Assembly (NCBI GenBank): GCA_963693315.1
Contig: OY856188.1
Location: 221,110,263-221,174,262, forward strand
Direction: 5' to 3'
DNA: 64,000 nt
Source: Diogma glabrata
Lineage: Eukaryota; Arthropoda; Insecta; Diptera; Cylindrotomidae
Positions 1-10,604 of the stretch are shown here, piece after piece. Made by a program: the position numbers and the translations under genes. The notes beneath the pieces were generated by a model that had not been told where the DNA came from, searched no databases, and worked only from the letters and a program-made list of their open reading frames with translations. Each line of letters begins with the position of its first letter. Position 1 is the first letter of the stretch.

Positions 1-220
1 AAAATATTACGAAACATTTCAATCATGCGTCGGAAAATATTTGTCGTAGTATTTTCGATTCGTATAAAAATTTCCGATCAAATTCAATCATACCATACCA
101 GGATAATTTTGGTTTGAACTTGAGGCTATTTTTTTTTAAATTTAAATTTGTGCGTTTCTAAAATTTGTTTTTTGATATAAATTAAAAGTAAAATAAATAA
201 TGTTTTTAATATAATTTTAA

Positions 221-311
221 TATTTTGGATTTTTGAGATCAATTAAACTCAAGTAAGTAAAGAAGTAATTGGAATATTTTCAATTCAAAGGTATGGTTTG
301 AAGTTTCTCAG
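221..311 (-). repeat. SINE 3' tail fragment
   Basis: About 90 bp here is the near-identical reverse complement of 36889-36979, where the same sequence lies just downstream of a tRNA-like pol III promoter. This copy lacks the tRNA-like head, so it reads as a 5'-truncated SINE. Homology starts at the CTGAGAAACTTC motif and ends at TCCAAAATA. Confidence 0.6.
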
Positions 312-683
312 AATTATGATAATATATGATAATTTTAATATATTCAATTTAAGTCTTGAAATAATGTTTTTTAATTTATAATTAAATTTATTTAATAGAA
401 AAGTAAAAAAAAAAGTATTGCCGTACTGGAATGAAATGAAAACAAAAAATTTAGGCAATCTGTGCGTTTAACACTATCATACGCATTGTTTGTGTAGATA
501 TGAAGTAATTTTGAAACGTAAACGTAATCGCAGCTTTATACCGATTTTTGATTAAATTTTACATAGTTTTGGTTAGATGTCGGGCCGAAAGTAAAAATGT
601 TGGTGCGTTATTGGCAAATTGGCAAACTTTGAAGTTACACAGTAATAACAGCTTCAATGGCTGCCCTTAGACCAGATCGGCTG

Positions 684-1069
684 CCCGGGTAAGAAAAAGC
701 TAAGGGGCCAAGCCTGGGTCAAGACCGCGCCATAGCTTTTGGCAGTTGGGCTAGGCTTAACATTTCCCAGGACTGATGTCCCGGGGCCGTGCCTGACAAA
801 CCGGGCTTGGGCGAGGTCCAAACCTATTTTTATTCCAGACCTCCTTTAAATGTGTGGAAAGAGGTTGCGGAAGGAGTATAACATGGCCTGCACATGTTTA
901 CAATGCATTAGACTGGTTAATAACGCGTAATATGATAAACTGAACCTTGGTTCGGTATAGGCATTTACAACTGGCCCAGACCTGGCCCAAAGCTAACTAG
1001 CCAAGGCTTGATTCACCAATACTGGCCCGAGATTGGTCCGTTGTTTAACATTGGCAGCTCCTACTCGGG
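684..1069. mobile_element. MITE-like repeat with GGGCCA motifs, copy 1
   Basis: This GC-richer block begins CCCGGGTAAGAA and ends with an imperfect inverted copy (TCCTACTCGGG). It is full of GGGCCA/TGGCCC pairs. A second copy in the same orientation lies at 37077-37537, with the same order of motifs (AAGCCTGG, CATAGCTTTTGG or CACAGCTTTTGG, AATGTGTGGAAAGAGGTT, CTTGCACATGTTTACAATGC or a close variant). No ORF is present. Superfamily and target duplication are not determined. Confidence 0.6.
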
Positions 1070-1079
1070 TGATGACACC

Positions 1080-2260
1080 AGATTTTTTCAATTCTGAAAT
1101 ACCTAATAGGAAAATGGGGATTTCGAAGCACTCCTAAAGGTAGTGCTCTCTCTCGTATCGTGGATGTTGCTCTTAGCGATGAAAGAGTTCCAAAATCTCA
1201 ATACGTATTCTTTAAAACGATTCCTTCCTGGCTAGTTTGGAAGCACACATGTCTCCAAACTCATTTACTAAACTCATATACAATAAGCATATAAAAATAT
1301 TCGAATTGAGTTTGTGGAATTTATAAACGTTCAATTAAGTCCCCTAAGGAGTTTCTGTACTTTCGAACATGGCCAGAAGTAACAAATTGTATAAAACGGT
1401 GAATTTTTTTTTGTTGATGTATTGAAGCAGTTCAGAAAGTTTAAAGCTTCTTTAAGATGATTTGTTACAACGATTAAATAAACATGCGTTCGACAGTGCT
1501 GATAATCTTTTGTGGATTGAAGCCACCCATGCGACTATTGATACTGGCAAATAATTCTATTTATGAAAAAAGCACATTAGAAATGATTGATACAATGGGT
1601 GTCATCTCTTGGGTGTCGCCAAGAGGCTCTTGAACTAAGATAAAGTGAAGCTACAATTATATCACATATTTTATCAATATACAAATATCTCAAAGTTGAA
1701 TCAACAAGCATCATCAGCATATTTTCGAGTAACTATTCTTCAAAAAATAAATATATTGATCTTGTTATGACAATGATTCATATTAGATACGAATATGTAT
1801 TTAACCTAAATTAGGAACAAACTAATTCTATACGACTAAAACTTTTTTAATTACAAAATCGTGCTATTGCATATCATCAAAAAATTGCCACTGTTATGAA
1901 GAAGTTATTTGCAAAGTATATTGTATAACTATTTCAAACTGGCGTATGTTTATATTTAAAGGTTTTACAATTACTCACTTCTGCCGCAAAATGTTATTGC
2001 ATTTCTCATAAAAATTGCTGAACCCGAAATTGTGCATCGAAAAAGCAGATTGATTTCAAAATATTTTTTACATTAACACCAATAAGTAAATCAAGATAAT
2101 TTACTGTTTGTAGCCAAGAAAATAAACCTTAAGGTACTAATTCTACAAAATGTTTTCATTAATATGATAATTTGTACAAATGTTTTAGATTTCATATTTT
2201 ATAACAAAAGAAATTAAATTTAATTGTTTCTTGTCAAGGAAAACGTATATCTTTAATATT
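1080..2260. other. AT-rich stretch without recognised features
   Basis: I see no ORF of note, tandem repeat or terminal inverted repeat here. It lies just upstream of the secreted-protein gene and may hold its regulatory DNA, but nothing in it is diagnostic. Confidence 0.5.
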
Positions 2261-2264
2261 TTAC

Positions 2265-2272
2265 TATAAATA
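2265..2272 (+). promoter_or_regulatory. TATA box candidate
   Basis: TATAAATA lies 114 bases upstream of the start codon of the secreted-protein gene. A start of transcription near 2295-2310 would give a 5' UTR of about 70-85 bases. In such AT-rich DNA the motif alone is weak evidence. Confidence 0.35.
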
Positions 2273-2378
2273 AAGAAACGATACAATTTCCAACTTAAAG
2301 ATTAGGATTCATTCGATTTGTGAACCGTGAACAAAACTGATTGTTAAATTTATTATTTAAAAAATATTTAAGCATAAA

Positions 2379-3344
2379 ATGAAATTAATGCTATCAGTTG
2401 TTTTTCTGTGGATTACAATTTTCCAAGCAAAACCATGCGAGGGTATTTTTGATGTTAGAAAGAAAAAAAATATTAAATTTGTAAAACTGTGTTTCAATAA
2501 ATTGTGTTTTTTTAGCTGTCGGAGTATTTAAATAAATTCTTGGATTTGTCTGGTTTTGATGATTGGTACGATGATTCAGATGAGAGTGGTGAAAAAGAAA
2601 GCTCTAACACTGGAGTAATATATCATCGTAAGTTATATTTTATTTTGTGACATTCTGACTGGAAGAGTAAGTAGCTTTAATGTTTCCGCATGGTAGTCAT
2701 TGCACCTGTTATGTTAACATGCCAGTAATGAATAATTATTTGATCTCTAAATACGCCCAAGACTATGGCTTAGGGAGGGATATCAACTTTTTTGCTAATG
2801 ATTTCGGTTTTTGTTACGGTCTAGTAGTTGAAGTCGTATTACTGGTTCTGTTCGATATTTTTCTAGTTTTGAATGGATAATAAATTAATCTATTTAAATA
2901 TTATTGTTTCGTTTTATAGAGCATTTTGACTGCAAAAACGGAGTATGCACATTTCATTACCATCATAACAATTGTACGACAGAGAAACCCATCCCACCTG
3001 GAATGCAAATAGAAAACAAACCCCAGCCCCGACCTCCATATCCACCAGTCAAAATTCCTCCAAATGTAAATCAACCAATTATTAATAACACACCATTAGC
3101 ACCACCACCAGTACCAGCAGCAGCTATACCTACTGCAACACCACCTTCAACAACAAACTCAATCCCTGAAGTAATAAGTCCAACGGTATCAACGACGGTA
3201 TCAGCACCGTTACCAACAACATCAAATGCATCACCAACAAGTAGTTCAGCAGCACCACCGATATCAGATCCCTCTGCTCCAAGTGACGGAGCTCTATCAT
3301 CAGATACGTCATCTTCATCTACAATGTCAAATGACATACAATGA
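2379..3344 (+). CDS. small secreted Pro/Ser/Thr-rich protein, three exons
   Basis: I join exons 2379-2453, 2516-2627 and 2920-3344, giving 612 bases (203 residues plus stop) with all phases matching. Intron 1 is 62 bases (GT at 2454, TTTTTTTAG acceptor). Intron 2 is 292 bases (GTAAGT donor, TTTTATAG acceptor). An alternative donor at 2443 would put a stop early in exon 2, so it was not used. The protein starts with a hydrophobic signal peptide (MKLMLSVVFLWITIFQA, likely cleaved before KPCEG). An acidic stretch in exon 2 (WYDDSDESGEKE) and a short Cys/His patch (residues ~63-80: C-x4-C, HYHHNNC) follow. The last ~120 residues are very rich in Pro, Ser, Thr and Ala, as in mucin-like or extracellular proteins. 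It has no domain I recognise. AATAAA follows 45 bases after the stop. It is the only convincing host gene in the window; the role is unknown. Confidence 0.7.
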
Positions 3345-3389
3345 AGCCTAAATTAAATACTTAATTATTTTTAGAATTATTAGCCAGCA

Positions 3390-3395
3390 AATAAA
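3390..3395 (+). promoter_or_regulatory. polyadenylation signal AATAAA
   Basis: AATAAA sits 45 bases past the stop codon of the secreted-protein gene, the expected place for 3' end formation. Confidence 0.5.
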
Positions 3396-5197
3396 AATAT
3401 ATTATAAAAAAACTTTGGAAAAACTGTTTAAGGTTTCGCAAGATTTGACACCAACTTTCTAATTTTTTTTCTATCAAAATCCTAACACGCTTTTCTGTGG
3501 TACTATTGCTGTTAAAATAAAGTCAAAAACTTAAATATAGATTTAAATACTAAATAATGAAGGGGCTAAACATTTCAAAAACTATAACAAATTCAAAAAT
3601 TTCTATGCCAATTTCACGTTCAATTACATTTACGTCATACAAACAGCTAAATTTTTTTTCCCCAAAAAATTGACTAAAAAAATAAATGAAATCATTTTTT
3701 GACACACTTGACAATATTTTTTTGACAAACCTTTAATTCTCAATAATAATAATTTCATGTTCATTACATTTCATTTCATACAAATAACTAATTTTATTTT
3801 TATCTAAAAAATAAATGAAAATCGTTCTTTTGAAATACTTAACATTATTTTTTTGACAAATTTATAAGCCATAGTTCTAAAAATATTGCAAAAATTATTA
3901 CAAAATCAGATATACAAACTTTTTTCAAAACTTTAAAAATATTTCAAACACCATAATAAATTCAAAAATTTCCATGCCAATTTCATGTTCAATTACATTG
4001 TCATACAACGAGCTAAATTTTTTTTCCCAAAAACTTGACCAAAAAAATATATGAAATCATTTTTCTGATACACTTGACAATATTTTTTGACAAACTTTTA
4101 ATGCTCAATAATAATAATTTCATGCTCATTACATTTCATTTCATACAAATAACTAATTTTAGTTTTATCTAAAAAAATAAATGAAAACCATTCTTTTGAC
4201 ATACTTAACATTATTTTTTTGACAAACTTATAATGCCATAATTCTCTATAATGATAATAAAATTTCATGTCAAACAAATATTTAATTTTGTTTTTTCCAA
4301 AAAATTGGGTAAAATATAAATAAAAATCTTTCTTTTGACACACCTGACAACATTTTCTTGACAAACGTATAGCGCCATTATTCTCTATAATAATAATAAA
4401 ATTTCATGTCATACCAATAATTAATTTTATTTTTTCTAAAAAATTGGGTAATAAATAAATAACAAAATTTTTGGGACACACTTGACAATAATTTTTTGAC
4501 AAACTTATAATGCAATAATCTAACATCAAGATTTCTCCACATTCCATGTTACTACTCATTTTCTCTTAAAATGAACATTTTTTAAACAAAACCAATGTCA
4601 ATTTTCGTGTATGTTACTCAAAAAATTGGAAAACAAAATATATGAAAATCAATCTTTCGGCACACTTAACGATTTTTGTTTTGACATACTTCTAAAACAA
4701 TAATCAAGGTCCTGATTTTACATACGGATGTCAATCATCCAGATTTCTCCAGATTCAAATTTACGCAGTATTATAAATTTGATAATATAAATTAATAATA
4801 TAAATAATGACTGTATATGAATATTGAATGCATGGGCCAAAAGTGAAATTCTTACCCCCACTTTTTTGGCATTTCTCGACGTTTTAGGACCTACTGATTC
4901 TAAAAAAGCAAAAAAATGTATGTCTGTCATCCGTCATTACCTACGAAATCTAGAAAACCGCTGGAGGGATTTCAAAATTTTTTTTCTAATAATAGGTATA
5001 CTAAATGGGCAGGTCCGAAAGGACGATGTATTTTATAACTGTACCGGAAGTGTGTGAAAAAGTCATAAAGTGTGTCAGAAATAGCGAATTTTCATATTTT
5101 TGGCTTAACAAAAGTTTATTTTCAGTGATAATGAGTGGTAAATTTGAATCTAGAAAAATCTGGATGATTGACATCCGTATGTAAGACCTTGATTATT

Positions 5198-5202
5198 GTT
5201 TT
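5198..5202. repeat. target site duplication GTTTT (left)
   Basis: GTTTT directly precedes the left LTR end at 5203 and is repeated at 10605-10609 directly after the right LTR end, as expected for a gypsy integrase. Confidence 0.75.
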
Positions 5203-5382
5203 TGTTATAGTTGTTTGTGGTGTTTATATATATAAATGAAAACACCAATATATAATAATTATATTTAAGTTTATTGCGAGCGGTTATAACGTGTTGATTT
5301 ATATTCAATCTGTCAACAATCTATCTGTAAAAAATATATAGTGGAACACTATGACATCTAGATACAGTAGTGTACCACAACA
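5203..5382 (-). repeat. gypsy LTR, minus orientation
   Basis: This 180-bp LTR begins TGTTGTGG and ends CTATAACA on the minus strand. It contains an AATAAA signal and is followed on the plus-coordinate side by a purine tract (minus strand GCAAGGAGGA). By eye it differs from the LTR at 7855-8034 at only one or two bases, so the rearrangement is young. Confidence 0.85.
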
Positions 5383-7456
5383 TCCTCCTTGCTTTAAAAA
5401 AGCTAATTCATTATATAATTCAAATTAGGAAATAAAATATATATGTATACTACTTTAAATAATTCAAAGATAAAATCTAAATGCAAGGCAGTTCAATTAC
5501 TCTAATTTTATTCCATTATGAAATCTTTAAATTTCTGTGGTAGTTTAACTATCCTTTTATGCAACGCTGGTGTATGGTTATCCACTGATACAGAAGATGA
5601 TGGTTGTGCTTCCGCATTATCTGGTAAGTCCTGAGTCGTGCTTGCAGTTTGAAGATGATCAATATCATTATCTATTTTGTGTAACCTTTTTTGGTGTTTC
5701 ATCAACGACTTGAGCACTAGGAGTATACTGATTAGTGTGTCTAATATATATTGAGTCATACTTTTGGTGATTGGGTTTAATATGAACTAAATCTCTACGG
5801 TAAGTTGACCCATTGACATTAACTAAATATGATCTATCTGATAATTTTTGTTTAATGATACCATTGGACCATAATTTATTGATATCTGGATTTATTTGCG
5901 CATACACTGGTTGTCCAATTTCTAAAGTAGGAAGTTGTCGAGTTTTAAAATCATAATAGAATTTGCTACGACTACGATTATGTTTTATATTGTCTTCAAC
6001 ATTTTTTATGACTTTAGATTTTAACGACTTATTAAGAGTTGGTACAGTTGTTCGTGTTGTTCTGGAAAAGAAACGTTGAGATGGACTATACTGTATTTTA
6101 TTTGGAATGTTTCTCCAGTGTAATAAAATAGACCATAGTTCCTCTCCACTTTCATAAGCTTTTTATTATAAGTTTTTTTGCGATTTTTACTGCGGCTTCA
6201 GCTTTGCCATTGCTCTGCTGATGATGAGGTGACGATGTACTAATAGAAAATTCGCATTTAGCAGCAAATTTTTTGAATTCTTCGCTGGAAAACTTTGTAC
6301 CGTTGTCGGTCACTACACGTTGAGGAATACCATGTCTACCAAAATTTTGTTTGCAGACTTCTATTGTTGACTTTGTTTACATATCCTTTAATATATCTAA
6401 TTCAAAATAATCACTGTAATGATCGACTGTTACCAGGAAATTAACATTTTTGTTGTATGGAGTCGATATTGTAAACACATCCATCGATATATATTGAAAT
6501 GGATAGCTTGGTATATCGTGTGACAAGTGACAGTTTGCGTTGAGAATCAGCATATTTAGCACAAATTGTACATTCCTTAACTTTCTCTTTAATTTGACTT
6601 CACATTCCAGGCCAAAAGAGGCTTGGTCGAGCTAACTTGAGAGTAGACTCGATTCCGTTGTGCGTTAAATGAACTTTGTCGACCATTAATTTACGAAGAG
6701 AGTGAGGAATTAATATACGATCTTCCATAAGTATAAGATCTTCGCTGACTGACAATTCATGTTTGTATTTGAAGAATATTTTGACTTCATCCGGAATGTC
6801 TTTAATATATTTAGGCCAACCATTTATGATAATTTGTTTTAAAGTTTGCAACGATGAATCCTTTATAGTTTCTTGACGGATATGTTCTATTCTCTCATCA
6901 GTAATATTCTTATTATCAAGAGGATTGATATTCTCGATAAGACGAATTCTTTTATTTTCTAATGTATTAATCAGAAAAGCGTTATGCTTGACAAATTCGT
7001 CGCCCGTATCACGGCTTATGTTTAATGGTGCACGTGATAATGCATCAGCTAAAACGTTATTTTTTCCTTCGATAAATTGAATGTCTAAAGAATAGCGTTG
7101 TAATATCATCATCATAAGTTGTAATCTCTTGGGTGCTTTCAATAGTGGCTTTTTGAATATATTAATCAGCGGCTTATGATCTGTCTTTATAACACATCTT
7201 CGACCGACTACCATTTGATCAAATCTAGTACATCCAAACACAATCGCGAGCAGTTCTTTTTCGATTTGAGCATAATTGCGCTCGGTTGCTGTTAAAGTTC
7301 TGGATGCATATGCTATGACATTATTTTCTTGTAGAAGCGCTGCTCCTAAGCCTGTACTACTAGAATCGCACTCAATTGTAATTGGCTTTTTATTGTCAAA
7401 ATATTTAAGATCTTTAATGTCACTAATTATATTTTTAATTTTTACATATTCTTTAA
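5383..7456 (-). pseudogene. gypsy pol 3' half: RNase H and integrase, broken
   Basis: The open part at 7456-6600 encodes RNase H (TIECDSSSTGLGAALLQ, ERNYAQIEKELLAIVFG, KTDHKPL, ADALSRAP) followed by the integrase H2C2 zinc-binding region (VHLTHNGIESTLKLARPSLFWPGM). After a stop at about 6600 the zinc motif continues (CTICAK). The integrase core is only seen in pieces with frameshifts between 6560 and 6060 (MDVFTISTPY, VTVDHYSDYFELD, RVVTDNGTKF-like). The C-terminal integrase part reads open at 5907-5668 (INKLWSNGIIKQKLSDRSYLVNVNG, YRRDLVHIKPN). The coding strand is opposite to that of the gag-RT half. The protein cannot be made as it stands. Confidence 0.85.
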
Positions 7457-7537
7457 CCGCTCGCAATAAACTTAAATATAATTATTATATATTGGTGTTT
7501 TCGTTTATATATATAAACACCACAAACAACTATAACA
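7457..7537 (+). repeat. partial gypsy LTR (U5 side) with primer-binding site
   Basis: The last 81 bases of the LTR occur here in plus orientation and join directly to minus-strand pol at 7456. After the LTR end comes TGGTGTCAGGTGTG, the same primer-binding-type sequence as after the full LTR at 8034 (TGGTGTCAGCTGTG). Confidence 0.8.
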
Positions 7538-7559
7538 TGGTGTCAGGTGTGTAAATAAA

Positions 7560-7854
7560 GTTTTGATAATGATATTGATCATCTTCAAACTGCAAGCACG
7601 ACTCAGGACTTACCAGATAATGCGGAAGCAGAACCATCATCTTCTGTATCAGTGGATAACCATACACCAGCGTTGCATAAAAGGATAGTTAAACTACCAC
7701 AGAAATTTAAAGATTTCATAATGGAATAAAATTAGAGTAATTGAACTGCCTTGCATTTAGATTTTATCTTTGAATTATTTAAAGTAGTATACATATATAT
7801 TTTATTTCCTAATTTGAATTATATAATGAATTAGCTTTTTTAAAGCAAGGAGGA
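7560..7854 (+). pseudogene. gypsy 3'-end remnant and polypurine tract
   Basis: This is a reverse-complement duplicate of 5383-5680: the last codons of pol, then about 120 bases and the purine tract AAAGCAAGGAGGA directly before the LTR at 7855. It joins the leader at about 7560 with the whole internal region missing, so it is a deleted element copy inside the rearranged one. Confidence 0.8.
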
Positions 7855-8034
7855 TGTTGTGGTACACTACTGTATCTAGATGTCATAGTGTTCCACTATA
7901 TATTTTTTACAGATAGATTGTTGACAGATTGAATATAAATCAACACGTTATAACCGCTCGCAATAAACTTAAATATAATTATTATATATTGGTGTTTTCA
8001 TTTATATATATAAACACCACAAACTACTATAACA
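7855..8034 (+). repeat. gypsy LTR, plus orientation
   Basis: Full 180-bp LTR, TG...CA, preceded by a purine tract and followed by the primer-binding-type TGGTGTCAG. It therefore acts structurally both as a 3' LTR of the remnant upstream and as a 5' LTR for gag downstream. Confidence 0.85.
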
Positions 8035-8162
8035 TGGTGTCAGCTGTGTAAATAAAGTTTTTGAAAAAAAAATATAGTTGAATTATTCATCGACTGCAAA
8101 AGAAAATAAATTTTGCCAATTTGAGGTTAGAATTTCATATATATAATTTTTCTCAATTCAAA

Positions 8163-9521
8163 ATGTCGGACATGAAAAATCTTATGGAGTTTCTCAAAAC
8201 TCAGTCTGAAGCAATAAAAGATTTAACATTAGAATTAAAACTATTAAAAACAAATACATCGAGCCTACAACAAGCTGCAAATACCTCACAAAATCCACAC
8301 AATATTCCTTGGCCAAATCCACTTGAATATGCGACTGGAGATATTCGTGAAAATATTGAAATCTTCGAGACGACGTGGAAAAATTATTGTATAGCCACAG
8401 GTATGGACAAATGGGGGACAGCCATGCAACAACAAAAGGCAAGTTTTATGTTATCAGCAATTGGAACTGGAGCTATGAAAAGGTACATGGATTTTGGATT
8501 ATCAGATGAAGATAAAACTTCCGACACAAATGCCTTCAAGAAAATTAAATTGTGCATTTTAACCAAATCTAATGTAATCTGTGATCGATATTTATGTAAT
8601 TCATGCAATCAGTTACAAAATGAAAATTTCAATGAATATTTAATTGGATTACAAAAGTTTTTAAAACATTGCAACTTTCGCGACATCGCATTATCAAATG
8701 AACTACTTCGTGATAGGATTGTTGTAGGAATCAACGACAACCATTTAAAGAAAAAATTAATGGAAATCGCAGATCTCACCTTGGACAAAGTAATTGAATG
8801 CTGTAGAATATCTGAAGTGACACAATGTCGAATCACATCTATGAAAACTTTTGAAGATTCTTCCACATTAATTTCACAACTTCCGGTTAATAAAGTTCAA
8901 TTGTCTAACACGCACAACAATATTAAAAACACAAAGAAGAGAAAATGTAAATTTTGTGCAAAATATCATGAATTTAAAAAAGGAATTTGTACTGCATTAG
9001 GGCAAAGATGTTCATTCTGCAATGGAAAAAATCACATCGAAGACGCTTGTCGTAAAAAATTAAATAAATATAATAAACGTCAAAGTCGAAATCGTGTTAA
9101 CGAAATAAATACACAACATAACGAAAATACTCAAATATTTTCATCAAGTGATGAAGAAAGTGATCATATTGTAAGTGCTAAAATAGGAGATGGTGATATA
9201 TCTATCGTAGTAACAGCGCCTTTACATTTAAAATTTGGAAAAAATTGGAAAGATGTTGATTGTATGATTGATACTGGTTCAAACTCATGTCTTATTGGTA
9301 AAAATCAATATATAAATTATATGAATGGTGAACAACTTAACATCGAGAAATCTACACGAAGTCTAATAGATTTTAATGGTAATCCGATAGAATCAATAGG
9401 CGAAGTTAAAATAAAATGTAAATTGGATAACCAATCATATATTTTGGTATTCCAAATAATCAAACGTGATCATATACCGTTGTTGTCAGCCAGTGCCAGT
9501 TCTGCTTTAGGTCTCATTTAG
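8163..9521 (+). CDS. gag: gypsy gag and protease (intact ORF)
   Basis: Retrotransposon structural protein, fused to protease. I choose the ATG at 8163 (MSDMKNLMEFLK), since upstream in-frame codons lack an ATG. The N-terminal ~210 residues have a gag-like helical region, then two zinc knuckles: KCKFCAKYHEFKKGIC and CSFCNGKNHIEDAC (the second CX2CX4HX4C). An aspartic protease follows with the active site MIDTGSNSCLIG, and the ORF stops after SASSALGLI. Gag packages the element RNA, and the protease matures it. Pol is out of frame or broken downstream. This is the longest intact ORF of the element, but without matching LTR ends on both sides it is unlikely to be active. Confidence 0.85.
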   Translation: MSDMKNLMEFLKTQSEAIKDLTLELKLLKTNTSSLQQAANTSQNPHNIPWPNPLEYATGDIRENIEIFETTWKNYCIATGMDKWGTAMQQQKASFMLSAIGTGAMKRYMDFGLSDEDKTSDTNAFKKIKLCILTKSNVICDRYLCNSCNQLQNENFNEYLIGLQKFLKHCNFRDIALSNELLRDRIVVGINDNHLKKKLMEIADLTLDKVIECCRISEVTQCRITSMKTFEDSSTLISQLPVNKVQLSNTHNNIKNTKKRKCKFCAKYHEFKKGICTALGQRCSFCNGKNHIEDACRKKLNKYNKRQSRNRVNEINTQHNENTQIFSSSDEESDHIVSAKIGDGDISIVVTAPLHLKFGKNWKDVDCMIDTGSNSCLIGKNQYINYMNGEQLNIEKSTRSLIDFNGNPIESIGEVKIKCKLDNQSYILVFQIIKRDHIPLLSASASSALGLI

Positions 9522-9539
9522 TATAGTTAGCATGTTCAG

Positions 9540-10562
9540 AAAGTTCATATACACACTAAACAACCACAAGTAATACGTTTAGTAAAGTCTCAATCGTCAA
9601 GTCTTAAAGAAGCAAATAATATTGTAGCAATGTATGATGATATTTTTACTGGCTATGGACTTCTACCTGGAGAGGTCGAACTAGAAGTTGACGAAAATGT
9701 TAAACCTGTCATTCAACGTCCTCGTCGTATACCACTAGCCTATAGAGATCGACTCAAACAAGAACTTTAAAAATAAGTTAGAGAATTTTCGAATCATACG
9801 GAAAATTAAAAAACATACAGCCTGGGTGAGTAATATCTTGATTATTATACAAACAAATTCTTTCAGGATATGCCTCGACCCAATACCGTTGAATAAAGCA
9901 CTAAAGCGACCAAATTGCCAATTCTCTACAATAGATGAGATATTACCCGAATTGGGCCAAGCAAAAATGTTTACTACCTGTGATGCTGCCAAAGGGTTCT
10001 GGCAAGTAAAATTAACCGAAACTAGTAGCGAGTTAACCTGCTTTTGGACCCCATTTGGTAGATATGTATGGTGTAGGTTACCTTTCGGAATTTGTTCGGC
10101 ACCCGAAATTTTTCAATTGAAAATGGCTGAAGTTATCGATGATGTTAAAGGAGTAGAAATTTTGGCAGATGATTTTCTAATTTATGGAACTGGTGATTCA
10201 GAAGAAGAAGCTATCAGGGATCACAATATAAAATTGAATCAATTGTTTAAAAAATTACGTGATAGTAATTGTAAACTAAACCGAAGCAAATTGAAACTAT
10301 GTCAAAAATCCGTAAAATTTTATGGTCATATACTTTCAAACGAAGGTTTAAAAGCAGACGAGTCAAAAGTAGCTGCTATATTGGATATGAAATCACCATC
10401 CAACAAAGAAGAACTTCAACGTTTCATTGGAATGGTTACATATTTATCGCGCTATATTAAAAACTTAAGCACTCATTTTACTCCTCTGCGAAAATCAGCT
10501 CTTGAAAATACTCCATGGAAATGGACAGATGCTGAAGAAAAAGAATATGTAAAAATTATATA
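9540..10562 (+). pseudogene. pol: gypsy reverse transcriptase, 3' truncated
   Basis: The start is broken: a fragment at about 9580-9770 (MYDDIFTGYGLLPGE, PVIQRPRRIP) is followed by a stop and frameshift. From 9826 an open frame carries RT motifs: CLDPIPLNKALKRP, FTTCDAAKGFWQVKL (motif A), CRLPFGICSAPEIFQ (motif B) and VEILADDFLIYG (motif C, ADD type), then YGHILSNEGLKAD and the connection region. The frame ends at 10562 where it runs into an LTR fragment, just where RNase H should begin. The missing half lies inverted at 7456-5383. Confidence 0.85.
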
Positions 10563-10604
10563 GTGGAACACTATGACATCTAGATACAGTAGTGTACCAC
10601 AACA
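10558..10604 (-). repeat. gypsy LTR 5'-end fragment, minus orientation
   Basis: The first ~47 bases of the LTR, in minus orientation, form the right outer end of the rearranged element, followed by GTTTT. The junction with RT has short homology to the LTR (GTAAAAA), consistent with template switching. Confidence 0.8.

Larger units (their letters stand above)
5203..10604 (-). mobile_element. rearranged Ty3/gypsy retrotransposon
   Basis: The outer ends are an LTR 3' end (reading TGTTATAG inward from 5203) and an LTR 5' end (ACCACAACA up to 10604), both in minus orientation and flanked by GTTTT. Inside, the RNase H-integrase half is on the minus strand (5383-7456), but the gag-protease-RT half is on the plus strand (8163-10562), preceded by a partial LTR, a 3'-end remnant and a full LTR. 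The RT half ends and the RNase H half begins at the same coding sequence (KEYVKI). The element was therefore inverted and partly duplicated, yet integrated with proper ends. Confidence 0.85.

Noticed and set aside
2680..2880. 66-codon ORF between exons 2 and 3 of the secreted-protein gene
   Set aside because: It lies wholly within intron 2, whose splice sites give a consistent frame without it.
4718..5057. ORFs on both strands across the foldback core
   Set aside because: The same sequence in the other foldback copies is not conserved as a reading frame.
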